Positions 18,377-26,450 of a DNA stretch of 64,000 bases are shown here, piece after piece (position 1 is the first letter of the stretch; each line of letters starts with the position of its first letter). A program made the translations under genes and the position numbers. The stretch lies in NCBI RefSeq assembly GCF_023498005.1, contig NZ_CP097289.1, positions 3,472,001 to 3,536,000 of the forward strand, given 5' to 3'. Source of the stretch: Streptomyces durmitorensis. GTDB taxonomy: Bacteria > Actinomycetota > Actinomycetes > Streptomycetales > Streptomycetaceae. The notes beneath the pieces are model-generated. The model ran no database searches. It saw only the letters and a program-made list of their open reading frames with translations, and had not been told where the DNA came from.

Positions 18377-19398
18377 TGAGCTCCACCACCAACGCCGAGA
18401 AGAACCTCCTCGACCCGGGCTTCGAGCTGACCCTGCGTCCCATGCGCTACCCGGACTTCTACGAGCGCTACCGGGACGCGATCAAGAACACCTGGACCGT
18501 CGAGGAGGTCGACCTCCACTCGGACGTCGCCGACCTCGCCAAGCTCTCGCCCGGCGAGCAGCACATGATCGGCCGTCTGGTCGCGTTCTTCGCGACCGGC
18601 GACTCGATCGTCTCCAACAACCTCGTGCTCACGCTCTACAAGCACATCAACTCCCCCGAGGCACGGCTCTACTTGAGCCGCCAGCTCTTCGAGGAGGCCG
18701 TGCACGTCCAGTTCTATCTGACGCTGCTCGACACCTATCTGCCCGACCCGGACGACCGCGCCGCCGCGTTCGACGCGGTCGAGGAGATCCCCTCCATCCG
18801 CGAGAAGGCCGAGTTCTGCTTCCGGTGGATGGACTCCGTCGAGAAGATGGACCGCCTGGAGTCCAAGGCCGACCGGCGCCGCTTCCTGCTGAACCTGATC
18901 TGCTTCGCCGCGTGCATCGAGGGGCTCTTCTTCTACGGTGCCTTCGCCTACGTCTACTGGTTCCGCTCGCGCGGTCTGCTGCACGGCCTGGCGACCGGCA
19001 CGAACTGGGTCTTCCGCGACGAGACGATGCACATGAGCTTCGCCTTCGACGTCGTCGACACCGTCCGCAAGGAGGAGCCCGAGCTCTTCGACGACGCGCT
19101 GCAGACGCAGGTCACGGACATGCTCAAGGAGGCCGTCGAGGCCGAGCTGCAGTTCGCGCGCGACCTGTGCGGTGAGGGCCTGCCCGGCATGAACACCGAC
19201 TCCATGCGCGAATACCTGCAGTGCGTCGCCGACCAGCGGCTCCAGCGCCTGGGCTTCGCGCCGGTCTACGGCTCGTCAAACCCGTTCTCGTTCATGGAGC
19301 TCCAGGGTGTCCAGGAGCTGACCAACTTCTTCGAGCGGCGTCCTTCGGCCTACCAGGTCGCGGTCGAGGGTTCGGTCTCCTTCGACGACGAGTTCTAG
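18376..19398 (+). CDS. nrdB: Ribonucleotide reductase class Ia, beta subunit NrdB
   Basis: 340 aa. The ATG shares one base with the nrdA stop (TAATG), so translation is coupled. Di-iron ligands are visible in order: the Asp in ATGDSIVSNN, EEAVHVQFY (Glu, His and three residues later the candidate radical Tyr), the Glu in ACIEGLFFYG, and RDETMHMSF (Glu and His). The C-terminus ends VEGSVSFDDEF, an acidic tail of the type that docks to NrdA. It generates and stores the tyrosyl radical. Confidence 0.95.
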   Translation: MSSTTNAEKNLLDPGFELTLRPMRYPDFYERYRDAIKNTWTVEEVDLHSDVADLAKLSPGEQHMIGRLVAFFATGDSIVSNNLVLTLYKHINSPEARLYLSRQLFEEAVHVQFYLTLLDTYLPDPDDRAAAFDAVEEIPSIREKAEFCFRWMDSVEKMDRLESKADRRRFLLNLICFAACIEGLFFYGAFAYVYWFRSRGLLHGLATGTNWVFRDETMHMSFAFDVVDTVRKEEPELFDDALQTQVTDMLKEAVEAELQFARDLCGEGLPGMNTDSMREYLQCVADQRLQRLGFAPVYGSSNPFSFMELQGVQELTNFFERRPSAYQVAVEGSVSFDDEF

Positions 19399-19548
19399 GC
19401 CGTCCGACTGCCGTGAGCTGCGCGGGGAACGGGGGGCCTCGCGCAGCTCGCGGTCGATCCGGCGGTCGTGGACGTACCCGACGAGCGAGGGTGCGGCCAG
19501 CAGGAGGAGGACGGTCAGGACGGTCGCGTAATCCAGGAATGCGTTCAT
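19276..19548 (-). CDS. Possible small membrane protein antisense to the nrdB 3' end
   Basis: Minus-strand frame of 90 codons. Its first 35 residues look protein-like: DYATVLTVLLLLAAPSLVG is a clean membrane helix, followed by basic YVHDRRIDREL. The remainder becomes low quality and overlaps the 3' end of nrdB by 123 nt. GAGGA lies very close to the ATG. It may be a real short gene lying between nrdB and nrdS; I do not recognise a family and treat it as uncertain. Confidence 0.35.
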   Translation of the reverse strand: MNAFLDYATVLTVLLLLAAPSLVGYVHDRRIDRELREAPRSPRSSRQSDGLELVVEGDRTLDRDLVGRRTPLEEVGQLLDTLELHERERV

Positions 19549-19641
19549 GTCCTCACTGTCCTGCGCGCCGGACGGTGGCGTCAGTGGCAGGACTGCCACA
19601 CACCATCGACTTACTGCCAGTCCTGCGGCACACTGGCGGAC

Positions 19642-20658
19642 ATGCTGAAGGCAGACACTCTGAAGAACGTGGCCGCCGTACTGCTCGACGGCGTGAATCC
19701 CTTCGAACTCGGCGTGGTCTGCGAGGTGTTCGGCCTCGACCGGAGCGACGAGGGCCTTCCCGTGTACGACTTCGCGGTGGTCGCCGGTGAGAGCGGACCC
19801 CTGAGCAATCACGCGGGGTTCACGATCACCACTCCGTACGGCATCGACCGGCTCGAAGAGGCCGATCTCATCGCCGTGCCCGCGGGCCAGTCGTTCGTGG
19901 ACCGCGACTACCCCGAGGACCTGCTCGCCGCCCTGCGCCGCGCGGTGGACCGCGGTGCCCGCGTCCTCTCCGTCTGCTCCGGCGTCTTCGTGCTCGGCGC
20001 CGCGGGCCTGCTCGACGGCCGCCGCTGCGCCGTGCACTGGCAGCACGCCACGGAGCTCGCGGTGCGCTATCCGCGCGCCCGCGTCGAGCCCGACGTCCTG
20101 TACGTGGACGAGAGCCCGGTGATCACATCGGCGGGCACCGCCGCCGGCATCGACGCCTGTCTGCACATCGTGCGCCAGGCACACGGCACCGAGGTCGCCA
20201 ACGCCATCGCCCGGCGCATGGTCGTACCGCCCCACCGCGACGGCGGCCAGGCCCAGTTCGTGGCGCGCCCGCTGCCGCGCACGGCCTGCGACACCGTGGG
20301 CGGGGTGCTCGCCTGGATGGAGCGCCATCTGGACACGGACATCACCGTCGAGAAGCTCGCCGAGCGCGCGCACATGTCGCCGCGCACCTTCGCGCGCCGC
20401 TTCCAGCAGGAGACCGGCACCACGCCCTACCGCTGGCTCCTGCGCCAACGGGTGCTCCTGGCGCAGGAGTTGCTCGAAGGGTCGGACGAGACGGTGGACG
20501 CCATCGCCGGGCGTGCCGGTTTCGGCAACGCCGCGGCGATGCGTCACCAGTTCCTGCGGGCGCTCGGCACCACACCGAACGCCTACCGCCGCACGTTCCG
20601 CGGCCCCGCCGTCAGCGCTTCTCGACCCGAAGGACGAGCTTCTTCGGCTGCAGCGTGA
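19642..20658 (+). CDS. nrdS: NrdS, AraC-family regulator with DJ-1/PfpI-like domain
   Basis: 338 aa. The N-terminal half (about 1-190) is a GATase1/DJ-1-like domain with VCSGVFVLGAAGLLDGRRCA, containing the Cys nucleophile-elbow equivalent. The C-terminal half has two AraC helix-turn-helices (VEKLAERAHMSPRTFARRF and VDAIAGRAGFGNAAAMRHQF). This FtrA/GlxA-like architecture is the third gene of nrdABS in S. coelicolor, where its exact role is unclear. It starts 243 bp after nrdB. Its 3' end overlaps the convergent P450 gene by 47 bp. Confidence 0.9.
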   Translation: MLKADTLKNVAAVLLDGVNPFELGVVCEVFGLDRSDEGLPVYDFAVVAGESGPLSNHAGFTITTPYGIDRLEEADLIAVPAGQSFVDRDYPEDLLAALRRAVDRGARVLSVCSGVFVLGAAGLLDGRRCAVHWQHATELAVRYPRARVEPDVLYVDESPVITSAGTAAGIDACLHIVRQAHGTEVANAIARRMVVPPHRDGGQAQFVARPLPRTACDTVGGVLAWMERHLDTDITVEKLAERAHMSPRTFARRFQQETGTTPYRWLLRQRVLLAQELLEGSDETVDAIAGRAGFGNAAAMRHQFLRALGTTPNAYRRTFRGPAVSASRPEGRASSAAA

Positions 20659-21967
20659 TGCCGATCTTCGTGTCGGCGTCGGTCTCCGGGACCGGCGCCA
20701 GGTGCCACTTCGGGGCCACCGTCGCCAGGATGATGGCGAGTTCGGCCAGGCTGAAGTGGTCGCCCGGGCACTTGCGGTTACCGGTGCCGAACGGCATCAT
20801 CGCGAACTCCGGTACGTCCGAAGCACGTTCCGGATTCCAGCGGTCCGGGTCGAACCGCAGGTGCTGCTCGAAGGAACGCGGATCGCGCTGCATCGCGTAC
20901 ACGCTGTAGACGATGTCGGCGTTGGCCGGAATGCGGTAGCCGCCCAGGTTGGTTTCTCCCACCGATCGGCGCGTGAATATCCAGGCGGCGGGCTGTATAC
21001 GCATGGCCTCGGTGACCACATTTCGGGTGTGCGGCAGGTCCTTGAGGTCGGCGAATGTGATCTCCCGGCCCTGCGCGACGGAATTTACCTCTTCAACCAA
21101 TCGCCTTTCCTGCTCGGGGTGTTCGGCCAGCAGATGGAACGTCCATGCCAGGGTCGACGCGATATTCTCGGCGCCCGCCACGACAAGCGAGATCACGTGG
21201 TCGTGGATCTCCTGGTCGCTGAGCGGCTGCCCCGACTCGTCGCGCGCCCGCAGCATTTCGGACAGCAGATCGTCCTGGCTCGCATCCGCCGCCCTGCCCG
21301 CGGCGACGATCTCGTCGACCACCGCGTGCAGATCGGCGAGCGCGTTCTGGAAGCGGCGGTTGCCCTGGGTCGGCACGCGGTACAGCGGCCCGACCGAGAG
21401 GACCATCCTCCGGTAGAGCCCCTCGAAGACGGTGTGCAGCGCCTCGGCGATGCGGTCCGCCTTCTCGCCGATCGCGTCGACCTCCAGGAGCGAGCGGGAC
21501 ACGATGCGCACGGCCGCGCGGAACATCTCCGCGCCGACGTCGACCGTGTCGCCCGGCTGCCAGCGCGCGGCCGTGGCGCGGGCCTCCTCCTCCATCACCT
21601 TGGCGTAGTCGGCGATGCGCTCGGGCCGGAACGCGGGCTGCATCATGCGCCTCTGCCGCCGGTGCAGCTTGCCGTTGCTGGTCGCCACGCCCTTGCCGAG
21701 GAGGACTTCCAGCGTGTCCCAGAGCGGCCCTCCGACGATGTAGTCGGGGCTCCGCAGGAGCCGTCCGACCAGCTCCGGGTCGCAGACCGCGTACGCCGTC
21801 TTGGGTCCCAGCCTGATCCGTACGAGATCACCGTGGTCGCGCAGCGCGGCGAGGAAGCCGAGCGGGTCGCGCACCAGGTTCCAGGCGTGCCCGATGAGCG
21901 GGGCGCCGCCGCCGACGAGAGGTGGGGTTGTCGCGGGTGTCGCGGGTATCGCGGATTCGACGCTCAT
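20612..21967 (-). CDS. Cytochrome P450 of the CYP170 type (albaflavenone monooxygenase)
   Basis: 451 aa. Heme loop FGTGNRKCPGD with the axial Cys near 400, ExxR as EAMR, and an I-helix AGAENIAST in which Asn replaces the usual proton-relay Thr. It starts within the stop of the terpene synthase gene (ATGA overlap), the two-gene layout of the albaflavenone pathway, where CYP170A1 oxidises epi-isozizaene twice to albaflavenone. The segment where I recall the moonlighting farnesene-synthase DDxxD motif of CYP170A1 reads ARDESGQPL here, so that second activity may be absent. Confidence 0.92.
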   Translation of the reverse strand: MSVESAIPATPATTPPLVGGGAPLIGHAWNLVRDPLGFLAALRDHGDLVRIRLGPKTAYAVCDPELVGRLLRSPDYIVGGPLWDTLEVLLGKGVATSNGKLHRRQRRMMQPAFRPERIADYAKVMEEEARATAARWQPGDTVDVGAEMFRAAVRIVSRSLLEVDAIGEKADRIAEALHTVFEGLYRRMVLSVGPLYRVPTQGNRRFQNALADLHAVVDEIVAAGRAADASQDDLLSEMLRARDESGQPLSDQEIHDHVISLVVAGAENIASTLAWTFHLLAEHPEQERRLVEEVNSVAQGREITFADLKDLPHTRNVVTEAMRIQPAAWIFTRRSVGETNLGGYRIPANADIVYSVYAMQRDPRSFEQHLRFDPDRWNPERASDVPEFAMMPFGTGNRKCPGDHFSLAELAIILATVAPKWHLAPVPETDADTKIGITLQPKKLVLRVEKR

Positions 21968-23085
21968 TCCTCACCAACCAATTCAGTTTCGGCCAAGTCG
22001 CTCATTCCGGCGTCGCTCACATACGGGGGAATGGACCTGTCGTCCCAGCTGTCCACCCGATAGCGGCCGGATTCGTGGTGGAACCAGTACACCGATGAGA
22101 ACCAGTTCCGCATGTTGAAGACGCAGGATTCCACCGCGCCCGAGAGTTCCCGTCCACGCGCACTTCCGTCGTCCAATTTCCCGGCGAGGCACCGTACTTC
22201 TTTCTCCGCCACGAGGAAATCCGATATGCAACCGGTGACCCGCCGGTGGACTTCCGCCACGGCTTCTTCGAGGGACAGTCCCTCGTGCTGGATCAGGCTG
22301 ATCCCGAGATTGTGCAATTCATCTCCCGCGAGTTCCTTGGGGAGTGAGCACAGGTCGTTGTACCAGGCGGAGAAATCCTGCGTGGCGAGCGCTGCCCGCC
22401 GATATGCCGGATGCTTCCGCACGTCCCGCGGCAGTTCGTGGCGCGCCGTGGGTTCGAGCAGGTCGATCCACGCCCAGTGGGCGAAGGTCAGCCTTCGCAA
22501 CTCAATGTAGGCCTCGACCGTCGGTACCGTCCCGGTCCTGCGGTTCCTGAACTCCAGGTCGTACGCCTCGATCACGCTGTGGAAGTGCCTGGCGAACCGG
22601 GCGTTCCAGCTGGCCCCGAGGTGCGAGTACAGCCGCAGGACGCAGTCCGCGAATCCCGCGACCAGAGGGTCGCGGTGGCGCAGTTGCTGCCGGGGCGCAC
22701 GGAGCGTCTCGTGGAGTCCGCGGCACAGCCGGCGCCACTGCGCCGCCCTGCCGTGCACGGAGTCGCGGTCGTGCCGGTCGTCCCAGGCGAAGAACCAACT
22801 GCTGAGGTCGGCTATCGCGCTGAGCAACTCATCGGGGGCGCCAATGTAGTAGCCGGCGACCAGGTCGGTGTAGCACAGACTGTCGGCGTACCGCTCGACC
22901 TTGTCCGCGGGCATCAGCCGCATTTCGCGCAGCCATGTCCTGGACTTCTCCTGAAGCTCCGGCCAATACGGATGCAGTCGTCGTGGAAAATCTGCCTCGA
23001 TCACCGGGAGCGCCAGCGCCGGTGGCACGGATACCGCCGGTGTCTGTGGCTGTGTCGGTGAAGTGCCATATGAATATGCAGGCAC
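21964..23085 (-). CDS. epi-Isozizaene synthase (sesquiterpene cyclase)
   Basis: 373 aa, class I terpene synthase that cyclises farnesyl diphosphate to the tricyclic sesquiterpene epi-isozizaene. The aspartate-rich metal motif is AWDDRHDRD near 108-112. The NSE/DTE triad is YNDLCSLPKE, and SSVYWFHHESGRY near the C-terminus is the RY region closing the active site. The sequence closely resembles S. coelicolor SCO5222 as I remember it. It is first gene of the operon with the CYP170 P450. Product volatile, cytosolic enzyme. Confidence 0.95.
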   Translation of the reverse strand: MPAYSYGTSPTQPQTPAVSVPPALALPVIEADFPRRLHPYWPELQEKSRTWLREMRLMPADKVERYADSLCYTDLVAGYYIGAPDELLSAIADLSSWFFAWDDRHDRDSVHGRAAQWRRLCRGLHETLRAPRQQLRHRDPLVAGFADCVLRLYSHLGASWNARFARHFHSVIEAYDLEFRNRRTGTVPTVEAYIELRRLTFAHWAWIDLLEPTARHELPRDVRKHPAYRRAALATQDFSAWYNDLCSLPKELAGDELHNLGISLIQHEGLSLEEAVAEVHRRVTGCISDFLVAEKEVRCLAGKLDDGSARGRELSGAVESCVFNMRNWFSSVYWFHHESGRYRVDSWDDRSIPPYVSDAGMSDLAETELVGEE

Positions 23086-23395
23086 GGACTAGCCCCTCTC
23101 AGCCGCCTGGGGACGCGCGCCCCTCCCGCCGTACCAGGCGCGCGCCGTTGTGTATCCCCGCGCTTTCCATTCAGCACCACAACTGACCGTTCAGGGAACA
23201 GATTTGCGCCATTCACTACCCCCCAGTGCCGAGAAAATCCACTTACGTGACCGAATCTGGATCATCAGAAGCCTGTTTTGCTCGTACAGCTGACCGGTTC
23301 ATGCGAACGGCCCCTGGCCGGGAAGGAGTTCCCGGCCAGGGGCCGCAGGTGGCTCGCGGTGCGCGCGTGCCTGGAGTCGACTCAGTCGTGTCGAC
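23086..23395. other. Intergenic region between the terpene synthase and def
   Basis: 310 bp. Contains the presumptive promoter of the terpene operon in a locally AT-richer stretch (23160-23280), the strong hairpin 23308-23345 and a 14-bp tandem duplication reaching into the def 3' end. No gene seen. Confidence 0.6.
23308..23345. terminator. Strong hairpin terminator after def
   Basis: Perfect 17-bp stem CGGCCCCTGGCCGGGAA with its complement around a GGAG loop, about 50 bp downstream of the def stop. No strong T-run, as is usual in Streptomyces. Confidence 0.8.
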
Positions 23396-23403
23396 TCAGT
23401 CGT
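23376..23403. repeat. 14-bp tandem duplication at the def 3' end
   Basis: GTCGACTCAGTCGT occurs twice head to tail. The second copy contains the def stop codon (minus strand, 23396-23398), so the duplication may have placed or duplicated the stop region. Confidence 0.8.
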
Positions 23404-24046
23404 TCGGCACGACGGGGTAGCGCGGTGTGCCCTCTTCCATCTGCCGCAGCGCGTCCTTGCGGTCACGCTTGGACAGGCGGTCGATGTAGAGGTAGCCGTA
23501 CAGGTGGTCCGTCTCGTGCTGGAGGCAGCGCGAGAAGTAGCCGGTGCCCCGCACCTTGATGGGGTTGCCCTTCTCGTCCTGCCCGGTCACCTCGGCGTAG
23601 TCCGGGCGGGCCAGCTCGGCGTAGGCCGTGGGCACGGAGAGGCAGCCCTCGTTCGACTCGTCCAGCTGGCGGCGGTCGGCGGGGACCTCGCGCAGCACGG
23701 GGTTGCAGACCGCGCCGACGTGGCGGCGGCCCTCGTCGTCCATGCAGTCGTAGACGAAGACCTTCAGGTCGACGCCGATCTGGTTGGCGGCCAGGCCCAC
23801 GCCCTCGGCGGTCCGCTGGCTGGCGAACATGTCGGCGACGAGCTGCGCGAGCTCGTCGTCGAAGGCGGTGACGTCCTTGCACTCCTTGTGCAGCACAGGG
23901 TTGCCGACGACCGTGATGGGCCGGGACGTGCCGCGCTCGCGGTGGGCCGTCTCCCGCTCCTCGCAGTCCTCCGTATCGATGACGAAGCCCTCGTCGTCTA
24001 CGGGGAGGACCCCGCCCGAGGCCTGCTGCTCAGTGTCCTGCGCCAT
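23396..24046 (-). CDS. def: Peptide deformylase
   Basis: 216 aa from ATG 24046; a GTG at 24076 would add 10 residues. It removes the formyl group from nascent protein N-termini. All three family motifs are visible: [10 protein letters not shown] (motif I), EGCLSVP (motif II with the metal Cys) and QHETDHLYG (motif III with two metal His and the catalytic Glu). The 45-residue acidic N-terminal extension before [12 protein letters not shown] is common in Streptomyces paralogues. It lies downstream of the TPR gene, 64 bp after its stop, in the same direction. Confidence 0.95.
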   Translation of the reverse strand: MAQDTEQQASGGVLPVDDEGFVIDTEDCEERETAHRERGTSRPITVVGNPVLHKECKDVTAFDDELAQLVADMFASQRTAEGVGLAANQIGVDLKVFVYDCMDDEGRRHVGAVCNPVLREVPADRRQLDESNEGCLSVPTAYAELARPDYAEVTGQDEKGNPIKVRGTGYFSRCLQHETDHLYGYLYIDRLSKRDRKDALRQMEEGTPRYPVVPND

Positions 24047-24110
24047 TGTCCGACGTACGCCTTCCTGGGAACCCACAAGAGATAGTGCCGGTACAGCCTA
24101 CGGCCAGGAG

Positions 24111-25190
24111 TCAGCAGACCTCTTCCAGATCCCGCCAGTCACGGGAGTCCGGACTGTCCGCGACCCAGCCGTCGAGCAGCCCGCGCACCAGTGCCGCGGG
24201 CGCCGCGATGCCGCACTCGCGCTCGGGCACCCACAGGGCGCCGGGGCTGCGGTGGCCGAGCGGTCCGGGGTGGCCCGGTTCGCTGTGGTCGTGCGGGTCC
24301 AGGTGCTCGCCGTCGCCCTCGTCGCTCGGCATACGGCTCTCGGAGCACATGCGGCACAGCAGCCGTACGGACGACGACCAGTCCTCGGCGGCGAAGCCCG
24401 CGTCGGCGGCGAGCTTCTCCAGGGCGTCCCGGTCGTCCTCGGTGGCGGCCTCCAGGAGAACCACCCAGGTGGGGACCGGTGAGGGCGCCCACAGCTCGAT
24501 CTCGTCGAAGACGGGATACGAGTCCCCGGCCCCCGTCGTCCGCTCGCCGTGCGGAACGCCGTCGTGCAGCACGGCCTCGCCCCAGCGGCGCCCGGAGGAG
24601 GGCAGCGGAATGGAGAGCACCTCGATGCGGGCGGGGTCGAGCCTGCGCCCCCACACGACCTCGGCCTCCCCCTCGGGCGAGAGCCGCACGGCGGCGCTGC
24701 CCAGGTCCATGCCGGTGGGCTCCCCGGAGGCGGCCACCCCGCCCGGCACCTTCAGGCCGTACGCCTGCCAGGCGCGCCGGGCAAGCGGCCAGTCCTGAAG
24801 GGCGGTGGCGGCGATCCCCACGTTCCACCAGTCGGGGGCGCCCTGCGACCGGTCGAGCAGCGCGACGGCCCGCAGGCCCGCGGCCCGCGCCTGCTCCCAG
24901 TCGTGCCGGAACTTGTGGAGCAGCGCGAGGTTGAACCAGGACTCCGAGAGCCACGGCTCCAGATCCGCCGCGCGGGTCAGCAGAGCGCCCGCGTCCTCGT
25001 ACCGCCCGTCGCCGATCAGCGTGAAGGCGCGGTCGGTGGCCTGCCGCCATGAGGCGGAGGGCCGGTGCCGTCCCTTGCCGAAGATCCTCACGATTCCCGC
25101 CTGCCGGTACTTGAGTCCTGCGTTCCGATGTGCCCTGAGGGCCCTCTTTGCATCCAACCACGTACGGTCGGACGGCCGCTCATTACCCAT
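24111..25190 (-). CDS. Tetratricopeptide-repeat protein of unknown function
   Basis: 359 aa. At about 47-140 there are two to three TPR-like units (WRQATDRAFTLIGDGRYEDA, ESWFNLALLHKFRHDWEQA, WWNVGIAATALQDWPLA). The C-terminal half is a separate domain including WSSSVRLLCRMCSESRMP with a CxxC, then a His/Asp-rich stretch. No signal peptide. It follows the HD-domain gene by 3 nt, so it is co-transcribed. I do not recognise a defined function. Confidence 0.85.
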   Translation of the reverse strand: MGNERPSDRTWLDAKRALRAHRNAGLKYRQAGIVRIFGKGRHRPSASWRQATDRAFTLIGDGRYEDAGALLTRAADLEPWLSESWFNLALLHKFRHDWEQARAAGLRAVALLDRSQGAPDWWNVGIAATALQDWPLARRAWQAYGLKVPGGVAASGEPTGMDLGSAAVRLSPEGEAEVVWGRRLDPARIEVLSIPLPSSGRRWGEAVLHDGVPHGERTTGAGDSYPVFDEIELWAPSPVPTWVVLLEAATEDDRDALEKLAADAGFAAEDWSSSVRLLCRMCSESRMPSDEGDGEHLDPHDHSEPGHPGPLGHRSPGALWVPERECGIAAPAALVRGLLDGWVADSPDSRDWRDLEEVC

Positions 25191-25193
25191 GGG

Positions 25194-26450
25194 TTACCCA
25201 GCCGACGGCAAGCTATGACCGCCCCGCGCAAGCACGCGGGCCAGCGCTTCCACCACCTCGGGCTGGTAGTCGCGGCCGGTGCCCAGACGCAGCCGCTCCA
25301 GGGCGTTGAGAGGGCCTGTGGGACCTTCTCCCCTGGCCATCTCGTCGTACGCGTTGGCGGCCCGCACGATGCGGGCGGTGAGCGGCTGCTCGCGGTACGG
25401 GTCCGCCTGCCGCTCCACGACCACGGCGACGTCGCCCTTCACCCCCGTCTGACGCACGACGGCGCCCCCGAGCAGGGCGATCCGCCGCTGTTCCGCGTCC
25501 GGCAGGAAGGCGGTGGCGCCCGCGGGCACGGGGTCGACGAGGGAGAGCTGCCCGATGTCGTGCATGAGGGCCGCGTACTCCAGGACGGCGAGGTCGGGCT
25601 CCGAGAGGCCCAGCTCACGCCCGACGGCCCGGCTGAGCCCGGCGACGCGGCGGGCGTGGCCCTGCGGGGTGTACCCGGCGATCTCGGTGGACCGGGCGAG
25701 CGAGGTGATGGTCTGCCGGTAGGTGGTCCGCACCGCGGCGTACCGCCCGAAGGACAGCTGGGTCAGGAGCAGCGGCAGGCTGAACACCGGCAGCGCCCAG
25801 AGCCCCGTCACGGCCACCGCGAGCGCCATGACGGCCCCTGTCGCGCAGACGGCGGACCCGATGCCGAGCATGGCCCGCAGCTCGTCGCGCAGGAGCGGTC
25901 CGAAGGGCCAGAGGGTACGGGCGTGGGCCATGGCCGCGGCGAGCACGGCGTCGCACAGGGCGGTCAGGACGAGCAGCGCGGCGATGACGACGGCGAAGGC
26001 GGGCCCCTGGCCCACCCACTCCTCCAACTTCCCCGCATTGTAGAGCGGTTGGAAGCACGCGGCGGCGAACCCGACGGTCAGCACGCGCCGCGCCACGTGA
26101 TCGAGGGCGGGCCCCTTGCCGAGCGCCACGTGCGGCACGGCCCCGACGAGCGCGGCCGCGACGACGACGGCGATCACCTGGAGGACGCCGTGGTGCGTGG
26201 TCCGCCCCCCGACCTCGCCGAGCAGCGCGTACGCGAGCGCGCCCGCGGCCCCGAGCGGCGCGGGCTCCCGGTCGCTTCCCCCGGCCCCCCACCGGGCAAG
26301 CTCCCCCACGGCGACGAGCCCCCCGAAGGCGAGCGCGACCCCTCCCTCATGCACCCCGTGCCAGAGGGTCCAGCCGAGACCGAGGAGGGTGAGAATTCCG
26401 GCAGAGCCGTAAATCACCGCCGCCACGGTTGTGGGCAGGCGGGCGCTCAC
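25194..26450 (-). CDS. Membrane protein with degenerate HD-GYP-like domain
   Basis: 418 aa from GTG 26450, which overlaps the stop of the upstream HD-GYP gene (GTGA). The N-terminal about 230 residues form a hydrophobic array of six to eight helices. The C-terminal part is an HD domain: GHARRVAGLSRAVGRELGL then EYAALMHDIGQLSL with the metal-binding HD. The second half lacks the HH-E and GYP motifs (VVERQADPYREQPL), so c-di-GMP hydrolysis by the GYP mechanism is doubtful. Paired with a complete HD-GYP protein, it may be a regulatory partner. Confidence 0.86.
   Translation of the reverse strand: MSARLPTTVAAVIYGSAGILTLLGLGWTLWHGVHEGGVALAFGGLVAVGELARWGAGGSDREPAPLGAAGALAYALLGEVGGRTTHHGVLQVIAVVVAAALVGAVPHVALGKGPALDHVARRVLTVGFAAACFQPLYNAGKLEEWVGQGPAFAVVIAALLVLTALCDAVLAAAMAHARTLWPFGPLLRDELRAMLGIGSAVCATGAVMALAVAVTGLWALPVFSLPLLLTQLSFGRYAAVRTTYRQTITSLARSTEIAGYTPQGHARRVAGLSRAVGRELGLSEPDLAVLEYAALMHDIGQLSLVDPVPAGATAFLPDAEQRRIALLGGAVVRQTGVKGDVAVVVERQADPYREQPLTARIVRAANAYDEMARGEGPTGPLNALERLRLGTGRDYQPEVVEALARVLARGGHSLPSAG

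Noticed and set aside
23376..23403. Short tandem repeat considered as a CRISPR remnant
   Set aside because: Only two 14-bp copies without spacers and no cas genes; it is a simple duplication.
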